Source: Candidatus Hodarchaeota archaeon
GTDB taxonomy: Archaea; Asgardarchaeota; Heimdallarchaeia; Hodarchaeales; Hodarchaeaceae
Assembly (NCBI GenBank): GCA_016840035.1
Contig: JAEOTC010000038.1
Location: 78,760 to 142,759, forward strand
DNA: 64,000 bases
Direction: 5' to 3'
The notes beneath the pieces were generated by a model that was given only the letters and a program-made list of their open reading frames with translations, had not been told where the DNA came from and did not search any database. Shown in pieces: positions 35,615-44,653 of the stretch (position 1 is its first letter; each line of letters starts with the position of its first letter). The position numbers and the translations under genes are program-made.

Positions 35615-35924
35615 ACCATGCTAGACTACGTCCCTAATGTTCACACGAAAAATTTCTGAAGCTCCTGACTAATTGTTTCACCTAAATCTTTCAGTAGAAA
35701 GACTCTTCAATTCAGGTTTAATTTTTTTTCTCTCTTTTCTCCATTTAAAGCTTTTCCAAAAGAAAAAGATTGAAGAAAAATTATTCCATCAAGTCTTGTT
35801 ACCAAAATCAATTTTGACATTTGTGTCTTTCTGCTCTATTAGATCATAATAACAGCATCTCATTAGTTCAAAAAAAGCATTCCTTAATTCTCTGGATTTT
35901 CCATGGTCATTCTCTTTACCACGT

Positions 35925-36524
35925 TTACTTAGGATTTTTCTGAGATAATCTTATAGTATCCACTAATTCTTTCTGTTTAACAGGACTGGATTCAATTTCT
36001 TGGTAATTAAAAAGTTCCATTTCAAACGATAGCGCTTTTAGTTCCTCTAAACAAATTTTATTTTGATGTTTCTCTTTTGCAACTTTTACATTCACTTTTC
36101 TATTGATTTGAGACTCAGAACGATTTTCAATGTTAAGTTTTTGATCAACCGTATCATTTAAATCCTTCATATATGTTTCCAATTTCTCTTCTATCTGTCT
36201 GTCCTTTGAGTCAGTTTCTTTAAGTTGCTTATCTCTAATGCAATCTTCAAGGTAATTATGATCTATATTATAATCAATTCTGGATTGTTTTAGGAATTTC
36301 TCACAATCCTCCTCATTTTCTTTTACAATTGTCGGTTCTTTCTCTTCAAAATAAGAAACCTCACTTTTTTTACTATCTTCATTAAAGACCACAATTTGAT
36401 CCTCATATGGCCCCTCTGCGAGTAGAATTTCCTCTAATTTCTCAATCTCTTTGTATTTATCTCTAGTTTTCTGTTCTAGTTCCTTATCCTTTTCCTTCCA
36501 TTTCATAGCTTCCTCTGGTGACAA
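35925..36524 (-). CDS. Charged coiled-coil hypothetical protein
   Basis: A 199-residue protein very rich in Glu, Lys and Asp with long heptad-like helices (MKWKEKDKELEQKTRDKYKEIEKLEEILL, RQIEEKLETYMKDLNDTVDQKL). Two central Cys (C73-area EEDCEKF, and LEDCIRDK) are present. No membrane segment or recognised domain. It stands alone between tRNA-Pro and the SDR gene. A real start beyond ATG 36524 is unlikely, since a gene-free region follows. Confidence 0.55.
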   Translation of the reverse strand: MSPEEAMKWKEKDKELEQKTRDKYKEIEKLEEILLAEGPYEDQIVVFNEDSKKSEVSYFEEKEPTIVKENEEDCEKFLKQSRIDYNIDHNYLEDCIRDKQLKETDSKDRQIEEKLETYMKDLNDTVDQKLNIENRSESQINRKVNVKVAKEKHQNKICLEELKALSFEMELFNYQEIESSPVKQKELVDTIRLSQKNPK

Positions 36525-36869
36525 TTCAGGAGTTCACTCCAAAAAATTCTTTGAATTACCGATGTTCAATATGGATCAGTTGATCCCCTTAAATATCAAA
36601 AATCACAAGTGAGTAAACAATGAGAACTTTTCTTTCGGAAATTGGATTTATCCGTTCAGTTTACTACAAATGCATTTTTTCATCACAATGTGCCTAATTT
36701 CAGCCAATCAAAAAATATTTTTACCCCACTCTTAATAAAGCCTATACAGATTGAGAGAGATGAGTAAAAATGAAACCGATATTGAATCCCGTCGTCCCTA
36801 CTTTTCTAATTATTTTTAAAGTCTAATAAGGATATATTGAATACCTAGACAAGTTGGATAGAAGTTAAT
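36525..36869. other. Gene-free stretch before the SDR gene
   Basis: About 345 AT-rich bases between divergent genes. ATATATT at 36832-36838 lies about 35 bases before ATG 36870 and could be the SDR promoter. A 19-codon frame at about 36761-36820 has no support and I do not call it. Confidence 0.4.
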
Positions 36870-37745
36870 ATGAAAAAATTGTCAATGAACGGAAAAATCT
36901 GTCTTATAACAGGCGCAAATAGTGGAATTGGAAAATTCACGGCCCTAGAATTAGCGAAATTAGGATCACACGTTGTGATGATCTGTCGAAATTATGAAAG
37001 GGGTGTAAAGGCTCAAAAAGAAATTATTGAGCAGTCAAAAAATCCTGATATTGACCTTTATATTGTAGATTTGGCTTCTCAATCAGCAATTAAGAATTTC
37101 GCCGAGGATTTCAAAAAGAAGTATGATATGTTACACATCCTAATTAATAATGCAGGTACAATTACCAAAACTTGGACAGCGACAGAAGATGGAATTGAAA
37201 GGACTTTTGCTGTTAATCATCTTGGTCCATTCTTAATTACAAACCTCCTCCTTGATTTTTTAAACGCTGGAGCCCCCTCGAGGATAATTACTATAACCTC
37301 AGGAATGCATTCTAAGGATCCTATTTCTATTGATAGTATTCAATCTCAGGAAAATTACAGTAATTTAAAGGCGTATTCCATCTCCAAACTAGCAAATATT
37401 CTCTTTACTTATGAATTGAGCAATCGCTTACTTAATTCAGGAATTAAGACTGTTACAGCTAATGTTGTTCATCCTGGTTTCACTCGTACGAATTTTGGAA
37501 AGGAGGGCCTCTCTTTTCTACAAAAACTAGGTCTTACGCTTATTCATCCATTTATGGCTGTGTCTCTGCAAAAAGGTGCAGAAACTCCGATTTTTCTAGC
37601 TATTTCCCCCGATGTTGAAGGGATTACTGGTAAATATTATGTAAACAAGAAGATTGAACAATCAGCTCCAAATACTTATGATCAAGAGAATCAGAACCTG
37701 TTATGGAAAATAAGTGAAAAATTAACCGCTATTAAGACAATATAA
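36870..37745 (+). CDS. Short-chain dehydrogenase/reductase, retinol-dehydrogenase-like
   Basis: A 291-residue NAD(P)-dependent oxidoreductase. The Rossmann motif TGANSGIG (about 16-23), CRN after strand 2 (NADP preference), NNAGTI, and the active-site YSISKLAN (Tyr-xxx-Lys) with an upstream Ser (TSGMHS) are all present, followed by VVHPGFTRTNFG. The overall pattern resembles eukaryotic retinol dehydrogenases and WWOX-like enzymes. The substrate cannot be read from sequence. Confidence 0.92.
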   Translation: MKKLSMNGKICLITGANSGIGKFTALELAKLGSHVVMICRNYERGVKAQKEIIEQSKNPDIDLYIVDLASQSAIKNFAEDFKKKYDMLHILINNAGTITKTWTATEDGIERTFAVNHLGPFLITNLLLDFLNAGAPSRIITITSGMHSKDPISIDSIQSQENYSNLKAYSISKLANILFTYELSNRLLNSGIKTVTANVVHPGFTRTNFGKEGLSFLQKLGLTLIHPFMAVSLQKGAETPIFLAISPDVEGITGKYYVNKKIEQSAPNTYDQENQNLLWKISEKLTAIKTI

Positions 37746-37762
37746 GTAGAATTTAGAACAGT

Positions 37763-39898
37763 TTACTCTTGTAATTCTGCGATTAGTTCTTCACTAAGCG
37801 TTTTAGGTGAGGGAAAACGAATTCGGTTCACATATAATTCTTGACGTTGAACTGTTTCTTCTTGTACTTCTTGAGTCTTTAATTGAATACGTCCTTTTAA
37901 TTGAACAGTTTTACCCTCAGATTCATTCTGCATTTCTTCAAATATTTGGTCATCTGTTTTTCCTTCATTAATCATCTGCTCAATATCTCTTTCTTTAAAT
38001 CCCGTTAGAATTTCACCTGAAATTCCAAAGAAAGTTACTTTTATTGTACCTGTACCATCATCCAGTAATCCACTTATTCTCACTCGAATCGTAGGTTCAA
38101 CAATTCCATGTTCACGACAATTCCATTCATTGCCATCTTCTGTTTGATCAACCTTTTTCTTACAAATAGAGCAACCATGATAGTAAGGAGATTGTTGGAA
38201 TAGTCTGATTACCTTTCCTACGACCTCAATAGTGTCACCATCTGCTTCATTAGATAACTCTGCAAGATGAGTTTTTATATAATCAATCGTTGATTGACTG
38301 GTCTCAGTGGTATATTGCTTCTTTTGAATATGCTGTAAGCTTGAGGGAATTTCACTCTCTTCTCGAACTTCACTCTGAAAGTTTAAGTGAATCTCGACCC
38401 GTCCTTCTTGGTTTTCACGGATCCCCCCGTATAATATTTTGACATAGTTTGTCTTCTCAGGATCTAAATGATCAAATTTCTCGACATTATCATTCCATGC
38501 AACGATACGTATACTATCTGAATCGTCTTCAAGTTCTATAGACCTAACTTTTCCAGAAGATCCATCTGATCGATTAAATTCCCTTATATCGGATACAGAT
38601 TGTAAAATACCTTGAACGCATCCGATTCCCTTTTCTGTTTGAAGAGATGTAATTTGAGTTACAGGAGGCCCTGAATTGATTTTATTTGTTGTATCTTCTG
38701 AAAAAGTTGTATTCGTTGTTGTATGGAGTTCTATTGTATTAAATTTTGATAGAGAAACTCGTAAATTACTAATTTGAATTGATTGATCATTAAAATTGTC
38801 AAATTCAGAATTTCCATCACCCCATAGGACGATAGATACTACTCCAGTATTATCAAATATGATTCCACGACGTACGCTCCCAATCGATCCATCTTTTCGA
38901 GTAAACTCGCGAATATCACTTATAGGCCCTTTTTTCACTTCAACTGATATAAAATTATCTTCTGAGCTGATATCTTGAATTTCTTTCACTTTAGAACTTT
39001 GAATTTCCCCCTCTGGTCCGATTTTTTCTTCCAATGGTGGTAAAGAGGTATGTCCAACTTTCGTTACGTTAGTAGATCGATTAGAATGTAATTCTGGTTT
39101 TCCATCACGATCCAGCTTTACATTTGCTCCCTGAATCAGGAGTTCATCCCCACGGGTGAAATTGAATGCATCCTCTGCTCTTTGATCCCAAAAAACTATT
39201 CGTGTACTTACTCGATTTCCCTTCAGGAACACATTTGATACACGCCCTTCTGTCCCATCAGCCCTATTAAATGTGACAAGACGACCGAGTTTTGTAACAG
39301 TTCCTTTGGTGTCTATTTCTTCCATTTCTTCATCTAGTACATCGAGATCAATTATTTCGTCTTCTGGATCAGGGTAAGCTTCTTTTTCTGCATCGATTAT
39401 AATATTAACAAATCCACGATCTCCTAAGTGTAATTCTAGATCCTTATTTCTTCCTAATTTTGTATAACCCTGTTTTAGATTAACTATGGTACCTCGTCTC
39501 AGTTGATTCTCTGTGACTTGACGAGCTTTTGTTCCCCAGAGGAGAGTTCTTATACTATCAGAGCCGTCATGCAGAAGAATCGGGGCTAAAAGACTTTTTC
39601 CTCCCTCTCGTGAAAATTCTATTGGATTATATATACGTAAAATAACTCCTGTTATATTAACTCCTGATAATCCTGGTTCCATTTGCTTTAATTTCTTTAT
39701 TGTTAATTCAGGTTTTTTTTGAGATTCTGGTCTCCCAATAGGGACATTAAAGTCCTTTGCAATGATATGCGCTGCCGCAATATCATTTATGAGATGCTCA
39801 AGTTCTTCTTTTTTTGCATCAATCTTTTGCTTTATTTCCGCTCGTGAAAGCCCTGTATGTTGAGAAATTTTCTGTATCAAGTCTTCAATGTTAGCCAC
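37763..39898 (-). CDS. RPA-like multi-OB single-stranded DNA-binding protein
   Basis: A 711-residue replication protein A large-subunit-like protein with at least four OB-fold repeats. Repeated phrases GVILRIYNPIEFSREGG, GTVTKLGRLVTFNRADG, GPISDIREFTRKDGSIG and SVSDIREFNRSDGSSGKV mark equivalent strands. A C-terminal domain has a zinc-ribbon (CSICKKK, CREHG) within the last OB fold, followed by GTIKVTFFGISGEIL. RPA protects single-stranded DNA in replication and repair. The N terminus is a helical domain (about 1-50). The start is GTG 39898. No RPA32-like partner is seen in the window. Confidence 0.9.
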   Translation of the reverse strand: MANIEDLIQKISQHTGLSRAEIKQKIDAKKEELEHLINDIAAAHIIAKDFNVPIGRPESQKKPELTIKKLKQMEPGLSGVNITGVILRIYNPIEFSREGGKSLLAPILLHDGSDSIRTLLWGTKARQVTENQLRRGTIVNLKQGYTKLGRNKDLELHLGDRGFVNIIIDAEKEAYPDPEDEIIDLDVLDEEMEEIDTKGTVTKLGRLVTFNRADGTEGRVSNVFLKGNRVSTRIVFWDQRAEDAFNFTRGDELLIQGANVKLDRDGKPELHSNRSTNVTKVGHTSLPPLEEKIGPEGEIQSSKVKEIQDISSEDNFISVEVKKGPISDIREFTRKDGSIGSVRRGIIFDNTGVVSIVLWGDGNSEFDNFNDQSIQISNLRVSLSKFNTIELHTTTNTTFSEDTTNKINSGPPVTQITSLQTEKGIGCVQGILQSVSDIREFNRSDGSSGKVRSIELEDDSDSIRIVAWNDNVEKFDHLDPEKTNYVKILYGGIRENQEGRVEIHLNFQSEVREESEIPSSLQHIQKKQYTTETSQSTIDYIKTHLAELSNEADGDTIEVVGKVIRLFQQSPYYHGCSICKKKVDQTEDGNEWNCREHGIVEPTIRVRISGLLDDGTGTIKVTFFGISGEILTGFKERDIEQMINEGKTDDQIFEEMQNESEGKTVQLKGRIQLKTQEVQEETVQRQELYVNRIRFPSPKTLSEELIAELQE

Positions 39899-40150
39899 AA
39901 TACTTCATTCCACTGCTTTTTTGAATGATTACTTTGATCGGATTCAATACGTTTCCGAATATTTTATCGCTAATAAGTTGGGTTTAGTAATTTCATTAAC
40001 TTATTTTTGCTTCAATGACTGTTTGCTTGAGATTATCAATCAACATATATTCTTGATGTAGCTTATATATTCATAAAAATCGGTTAACATTGAAGAATAG
40101 ACCCAAAATTAGGATATTTCATCATAAAAATGGGTTTTCTTCTTAAAACC

Positions 40151-40744
40151 CTACCAATTTTGATATTTTACACCCAATTCTTTTACAATTAAATTACGAA
40201 CCATACTACGGAAATCACGGCATCCATCTTTTGTTTTAAAAGAAGTAGGAAGAATTTCTATCCTTGGTAACTTATATGTGGAAAGAATATCTACATTTCG
40301 GTTAAATAGAACAGTATTAACCTTATCAATCTTATTCATTAGCACTATGGGAGGGTTCTTTGTCACTTCTCCTAAGAACTGTATCATCTCAATGTCAATT
40401 GGGATTATTCCTTTTTTCTCAAGATTTTCTGTGACGATGTGAAATGTTGAGGAATCGATGACATGTATTCCGAATATTATGGGATTTTCTGGGTTTTCCA
40501 GAAAATTGACAATCTGATCCTTAATCTTTTCCTCGAGAGATTTAGAGCGTCGTGTAATTCTTCCAAATCCGGGTAAATCTACTAAGAAAACGTCATTAAC
40601 TAGCTGTACAGGAGCAATTCGAAGTGTAGTTCCAGCTCTTTTCCCCACGGGACGTTTAGAACGTGCCAGAAAGTTAATTACAGTTGTTTTACCTGCATTA
40701 GGTCTACCAGTTACTGGGATATTGTAAGAGTTGTTCATAATCAA
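40151..40744 (-). CDS. engB: EngB/YihA-like GTPase
   Basis: A 197-residue small GTPase of the TrmE-Era-EngA-EngB group: PVTGRPNAGKTTVINFL (G1), GTTLRIAPVQ (G2), VDLPGFG (G3), MNKIDKV (G4), LPTSFKTKDG (G5). EngB proteins assist assembly of the large ribosomal subunit in bacteria; the archaeal role is less clear. Its ATG overlaps the stop codon region of the upstream membrane protein gene by four bases, so they are coupled. Confidence 0.9.
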   Translation of the reverse strand: MIMNNSYNIPVTGRPNAGKTTVINFLARSKRPVGKRAGTTLRIAPVQLVNDVFLVDLPGFGRITRRSKSLEEKIKDQIVNFLENPENPIIFGIHVIDSSTFHIVTENLEKKGIIPIDIEMIQFLGEVTKNPPIVLMNKIDKVNTVLFNRNVDILSTYKLPRIEILPTSFKTKDGCRDFRSMVRNLIVKELGVKYQNW

Positions 40745-41391
40745 AACTTTAACAGGAAAGTGAGTAATAAACCAGATAGGACTGGCACGGTAATATTATC
40801 GTTTAATTTATCCCCTGTGGTTAATTCGACAAGGGCAGATATGAAGCAGACGAGGAAATTGATAACGATAAAGTATATCGTTTGGAGATCTTCAGGTCCT
40901 TTAATTCTAAAAAATGTAAGATCAGGTGTAATTTCTGGATTCAACCCTACAAAAAAGAAAAGAATCGAACTGCTGATGAATCCTGCAAGAAGGAAGGCTA
41001 AAAAACCCTCAAAACTTTTATTTTGAAAACGTGGAAATCTTCTTCGACCGAATCTCGATCCAATGACATTAGCAAAACCATCACCGAAAGCCATTATACA
41101 GAAAACAGCAGCTGCAATCCGCAAATCCAAAAGTATTACGGAGATCATAACCATGAGAATATATAGCAGGGGGCCGTATAAATAACCTGTTTTAACATCC
41201 CTTTCACGTGATGCCATAGCTTCAAACCCTCTCTTCCACATATTTGGCCGGGCAATGACTATGATAAAGAACAAAGCAATCAGAGTAATTAAAATCAGTA
41301 ACATGCGTGGAAATATTGCTATCAAGGGAGTAAGAAACCCAAATCCGATATGGATTGATTTTCTTTTAGTTTCTTGATCCATCAAGATCAC
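40741..41391 (-). CDS. Dolichol/phytol-kinase-like membrane protein
   Basis: A 216-residue polytopic protein with about six membrane segments. It carries TKRKSIHIGFGFL near the N terminus and AFGDGFANVIGSRFGRRRFP...NKSFEGFLAF in the middle, matching the CTP-dependent polyprenol (dolichol, phytol) kinase family related to CDP-diglyceride synthases. It may make dolichyl or archaeal polyprenyl phosphate for glycosylation or lipid recycling. ATG 41391 or the internal M4 may start it. It is followed by engB with a four-base overlap. Confidence 0.8.
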   Translation of the reverse strand: MILMDQETKRKSIHIGFGFLTPLIAIFPRMLLILITLIALFFIIVIARPNMWKRGFEAMASRERDVKTGYLYGPLLYILMVMISVILLDLRIAAAVFCIMAFGDGFANVIGSRFGRRRFPRFQNKSFEGFLAFLLAGFISSSILFFFVGLNPEITPDLTFFRIKGPEDLQTIYFIVINFLVCFISALVELTTGDKLNDNITVPVLSGLLLTFLLKF

Positions 41392-41424
41392 TTCTTGCTC
41401 TGAGAATCAGAGAAGTCTATCCCA

Positions 41425-41721
41425 TTATGATTCATCAGTAATGTTGGGACTTTCGTCTGATATTTTAGTTTCCTGTCCTTTTTCAGAGTCTTCTACTAGA
41501 GCATCAAGCCAATCTCCAAAAACATCAACGCGTTCTTCAATTGGACGGATGGGTTTAGTGGTCTGAACTTTACATTTTCCACAAAATATTACTGCTGTGC
41601 GGATTTTTCGATTGATGTCGATATTGATCGAATTTGTAGTGCCACATATAGGACAATCAAACACAGTAGGTAATGTAGGTATTGGTTTTGTTCTTACTAT
41701 TCTTTTTCTTTTTCGACCCAT
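41425..41721 (-). CDS. Elf1-like transcription elongation factor
   Basis: A 98-residue protein with the Elf1 layout: basic N terminus (GRKRKRIVRTKPIPTLP), zinc ribbon FDCPICGTT and IFCGKCKV (CxxC pairs), and the conserved end RVDVFGDWLDAL. Eukaryotic Elf1/ELOF1 binds RNA polymerase II at the DNA entry side. Archaeal Elf1 homologs are known in several lineages. A poorly conserved acidic tail follows. It lies upstream of the lipid kinase gene and 6 bases after the exported protein gene. Confidence 0.88.
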   Translation of the reverse strand: MGRKRKRIVRTKPIPTLPTVFDCPICGTTNSINIDINRKIRTAVIFCGKCKVQTTKPIRPIEERVDVFGDWLDALVEDSEKGQETKISDESPNITDES

Positions 41722-41726
41722 AAGAT

Positions 41727-42896
41727 TTACTTCCTCCGATCGCTTTTAGCATGTTTTTGAATCTGACGTAGACGTCTATCACGCTTTGTTTGTTTTGCTG
41801 GCGTCTTTCTAACTTTTTCTTCAGAAGAAACATCCTTATCTTTTTTCTCTTTTGCTTCAACCTTTTCTTTTACTTTTAATACGGTAATTTCTTGACCAGA
41901 GCCAACCATGAATATTGCAGCTCCTCCAACTACAAAAATAACGGCTATTGTACTCATACCTAGTAAAAACGGATCGTAAAGTTCTTTATTTGGTTGTTGA
42001 ATTGTCTCTTCTTCTATCTCATCCCCTAACCATCTAACAACATTTCTCCATAATTTTGCATTATCACCCGCTTCATACCATGAAGTTGCAAGTAAGGGAT
42101 CCACAAGATCACTAAACATCGTTGTAGATCCACCCAGAGCCACTTTTGCGTCGAAGGTTTCCGACGTTCCAGCAAGAGCAAATAAAACGATATTAGTTGA
42201 ATATGTATGAGGATCACCCACTGGTGGATCTGCATAAGCCTGGGTTGAACCAATGATTATTTCATTTCTCGAGTTTTTAATTGAGCAACTTGTTGTAACT
42301 ATCGTACTCACATTTTCGTGGTTAGAGAGGATCTCGTGATTTGTCGCATTTATGTCTAAAATTAAATATTCGGGTTTTCCTGCATTGTGGAAATCATTCT
42401 TAACTATATCAGTAGGCTTCTTTGGTTGTGCTGAAGTTTCATCTGTCCAGAAACTTGATACAATTCCAAACTCTTGCGCATCTAAGACAAAATTAAGATA
42501 GTCACTGTGTCCGTCAAGAGTATCATTTGTCTCTGTTAAGGGATTTGCTAAAACGAGCATTGAATTTTCTGCTAGGAGAAAATCTCGAACATGGATCCTT
42601 TCATCAAAGCTTATCTTCTCCTGTGGATCAGTTAGAATGAGTAGGTCAACACCTTCAAAAGTAGTCTCATTAAATTCTTCAGTATTAAATTCAACTCGTA
42701 AACCTAAATCTTCAAGATCAGCAATGGCCTTACTATATAAGGTTCGATTAAAAAACTGTCCGTGACCTTCGTCAAATAATACAATCATTGGATCTTCATC
42801 TGCAAGAATTGCACCATTAACTTCAACGACGAAGGTAACACTGACTAAAACACATAGAAGAGAACAAAGTAACAAATGTTTAATGCTAACTGACAA
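41727..42896 (-). CDS. Exported membrane-anchored protein, DUF4350-like
   Basis: A 389-residue protein with a signal peptide (SVSIKHLLLCSLLCVLVSVTFVVEVNGAI), a large extracellular domain (DPMIVLFDEGHGQFFNRTLYS, VDLLILTDPQE, SMLVLANPLTE) and a C-terminal membrane helix (about 325-345) with a Lys/Arg-rich cytoplasmic tail (KVKEKVEAKEKKDKD...RRLRQIQKHAKSDRRK). The extracellular part resembles the Rossmann-like domain of DUF4350 and GldG-type proteins. The function is unknown. The exported protein at 63528 starts with a related phrase. Confidence 0.7.
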   Translation of the reverse strand: MSVSIKHLLLCSLLCVLVSVTFVVEVNGAILADEDPMIVLFDEGHGQFFNRTLYSKAIADLEDLGLRVEFNTEEFNETTFEGVDLLILTDPQEKISFDERIHVRDFLLAENSMLVLANPLTETNDTLDGHSDYLNFVLDAQEFGIVSSFWTDETSAQPKKPTDIVKNDFHNAGKPEYLILDINATNHEILSNHENVSTIVTTSCSIKNSRNEIIIGSTQAYADPPVGDPHTYSTNIVLFALAGTSETFDAKVALGGSTTMFSDLVDPLLATSWYEAGDNAKLWRNVVRWLGDEIEEETIQQPNKELYDPFLLGMSTIAVIFVVGGAAIFMVGSGQEITVLKVKEKVEAKEKKDKDVSSEEKVRKTPAKQTKRDRRLRQIQKHAKSDRRK

Positions 42897-43154
42897 CGTT
42901 TTTTCCTCAATACCAGAAACACCACTAGAATTGCTAAAACTAGCAAAGTGAAGAGAATTTTCAAAAAAGAGGGAATTTGTGAATATCTTTTGTGTCTTTC
43001 CTGAACAACGCTACAACTAAAAACCTCAACTAATTTCTTCCTAGTTGGTTTAAGATAAGAATTCAATCCGAGTATGTGTATCTTATTAGAAATAAAGATA
43101 TTCCTTTACTATTAAACACATCTTATCTGAATTTCAATTATTGGAGAACAAACA

Positions 43155-43601
43155 ATGGTTTCAGCACAGATGGTCCCCAGTGAGTTATTAATAGAAGTCA
43201 TTGCTGAGGAACTAAGATCGAATGAAAAAGTATTCCAACCCCCGAATTGGGCAGACTATGTAAAAACCGGAGTCTCACGTGAGAACGCTCCAGAAAACCG
43301 AAAAGACTGGTGGTATACTCGTGTAGCCTCTATATTAAGAAAAATTTACCTAAAAGGTCCAATAGGAGTTATCCATCTAAGGAAATCATACGGGGGGCGA
43401 AAAAATAGGGGTAGTAAACCTGAACATTCAAGAACTGGATCAGGTGCCATTATTAGACTTGCTATTCACCAACTTGAAAAAGCTGGGTACGTTACTATTG
43501 CCAATACTAGTGGTAGAATAGTTACACCTGCTGGAAGAAGTTTTGTTGATAAATTAGCGATGAAAGCGAAGGAAGAGCTTCCAGAACTTGCCAACTACTA
43601 A
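43155..43601 (+). CDS. rps19e: 30S ribosomal protein eS19
   Basis: A 148-residue small-subunit protein: VPSELLIEVIAEELRSNEK, PPNWADYVKTGVSRENAPE, DWWYTRVASILRKIYLKGPIG, HSRTGSGAIIRLAIHQLEKAGYV, GRIVTPAGRSFVDKLA. Full family length. It heads a plus-strand cluster with the PDCD5-like gene and a membrane protein gene, an arrangement common in archaea. Confidence 0.96.
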   Translation: MVSAQMVPSELLIEVIAEELRSNEKVFQPPNWADYVKTGVSRENAPENRKDWWYTRVASILRKIYLKGPIGVIHLRKSYGGRKNRGSKPEHSRTGSGAIIRLAIHQLEKAGYVTIANTSGRIVTPAGRSFVDKLAMKAKEELPELANY

Positions 43602-43728
43602 TTCAGTTCCTATTTCGAGAAAATAATTAATTTGATTAAGAATTTGGGGATACAAAGATTGACTGTTCTTATCACGTAAAATTTAATAATTAAGTTTCCT
43701 AATATCTCCTCAATAAGGGGTATAATCA

Positions 43729-44082
43729 ATGGTTGATGATGATCGTGAATTGGAAGAACTTCGAAAAAGACGTGCTGCCCAACTCCAAAATGACCAATTA
43801 GAGCAACAACAATTACAAAAACAGCAAGAAGAACAGCTTCGTCAGATTGAACAGCAGCGTCAAATAGTTTTGAAAAGTATTTTGACTGACGAAGCACGCG
43901 AACGTCTTGGTCGGATAAAATTAGCAAAACCTGACTATGCCACATCTTTAGAGAATCAATTAATTCAGCTCGCCTCATCTCGTAGAATTTCAGAGAAAAT
44001 CACAGATGATCAATTAAAATCTCTCCTGCAACAGATGACAAAATCTAAGAGAGAAAGCAAAATCACTTTTAAAAGACGTTAA
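43729..44082 (+). CDS. PDCD5-family DNA-binding protein
   Basis: A 117-residue helical protein. The N-terminal coiled region (DRELEELRKRRAAQLQNDQLEQQQLQKQQEEQLRQIEQ) and the core (ILTDEARERLGRIKLAKPDYATSLENQLIQLASS, ITDDQLKSLLQQM) are characteristic of PDCD5. It binds DNA in archaea, and its exact role is unknown. It follows eS19, the usual archaeal neighbour. Confidence 0.94.
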   Translation: MVDDDRELEELRKRRAAQLQNDQLEQQQLQKQQEEQLRQIEQQRQIVLKSILTDEARERLGRIKLAKPDYATSLENQLIQLASSRRISEKITDDQLKSLLQQMTKSKRESKITFKRR

Positions 44083-44092
44083 TGGGTTTAAT

Positions 44093-44542
44093 ATGAGTAC
44101 TATATCAAAGTTTTCTTGGAAACGTACGGAGGGTATAGGTCTAATAGTTTCATCACTTGGGATTGCACTTATCTTACAGATTCCTCCAACATTCTTCACT
44201 CTTCACTTATTAGAATTCAATCTTGAAATAGATTTCTTAATAATGATAGGTGTAATTTTTGGTACAATGATTCTAATATCAGCGATTTCTTGTTCACTTA
44301 CAGAAGATTGGGATAACAAAAAATCACCCACTTTAAGATCAACCGTTACTGTATCTTTCTTATTGAGTATTATATTCATTGCTGGATTCTTTGTGTTTTT
44401 TGTACTTCAACCGAACTTTCCTCCAGAAATGCGGGATCTTGAAACAAATCAACGATATCTAGCTGCCTATACAACCGGTTTAAGCTTGATCGGGATCCTT
44501 GTAGTAATTTTCTATAAAGGTAGGGCATTTTTTAGTAGATAA
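44093..44542 (+). CDS. Membrane protein, hypothetical
   Basis: A 149-residue protein with four membrane helices (about 14-34, 44-66, 83-105, 128-145). A short charged loop CSLTEDWDNKKSPT separates the pairs. No family is recognised. It begins 10 bases after the PDCD5 gene, so it is co-transcribed. Confidence 0.7.
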   Translation: MSTISKFSWKRTEGIGLIVSSLGIALILQIPPTFFTLHLLEFNLEIDFLIMIGVIFGTMILISAISCSLTEDWDNKKSPTLRSTVTVSFLLSIIFIAGFFVFFVLQPNFPPEMRDLETNQRYLAAYTTGLSLIGILVVIFYKGRAFFSR

Positions 44543-44653
44543 ATTATTATAACGGGAGAAACAGATTAAATCCCAATTCTACATTTTCTGCTTATTGATC
44601 GTTTATCCTCCAGTATTCGTTACTAATAATTGTAACTTAAACGATTAATTATT

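Larger units (their letters stand above)
35494..35635 (-). tRNA. tRNA-Pro(TGG) with two introns
   Basis: Minus strand, 142 bases before splicing and 74 after. Exon 1 (35635-35615) gives acceptor AGGGACG, TA, GTCT and most of the D-loop with GG. Exon 2 (35575-35559) completes the D-stem (ATGATT), the 5' anticodon stem CTTGG and loop TTTGGG with anticodon TGG. Exon 3 (35529-35494) gives CCAAG, the T-arm GTGGG/CCCGC with TTCAAAT, and CGTCCCT. No CCA is encoded. Both gaps contain hairpins and fit splicing introns. Confidence 0.85.

Noticed and set aside
36761..36820. 19-codon frame with upstream GAGAGAG
   Set aside because: Too short, with no conservation evidence; it lies in an AT-rich promoter region.
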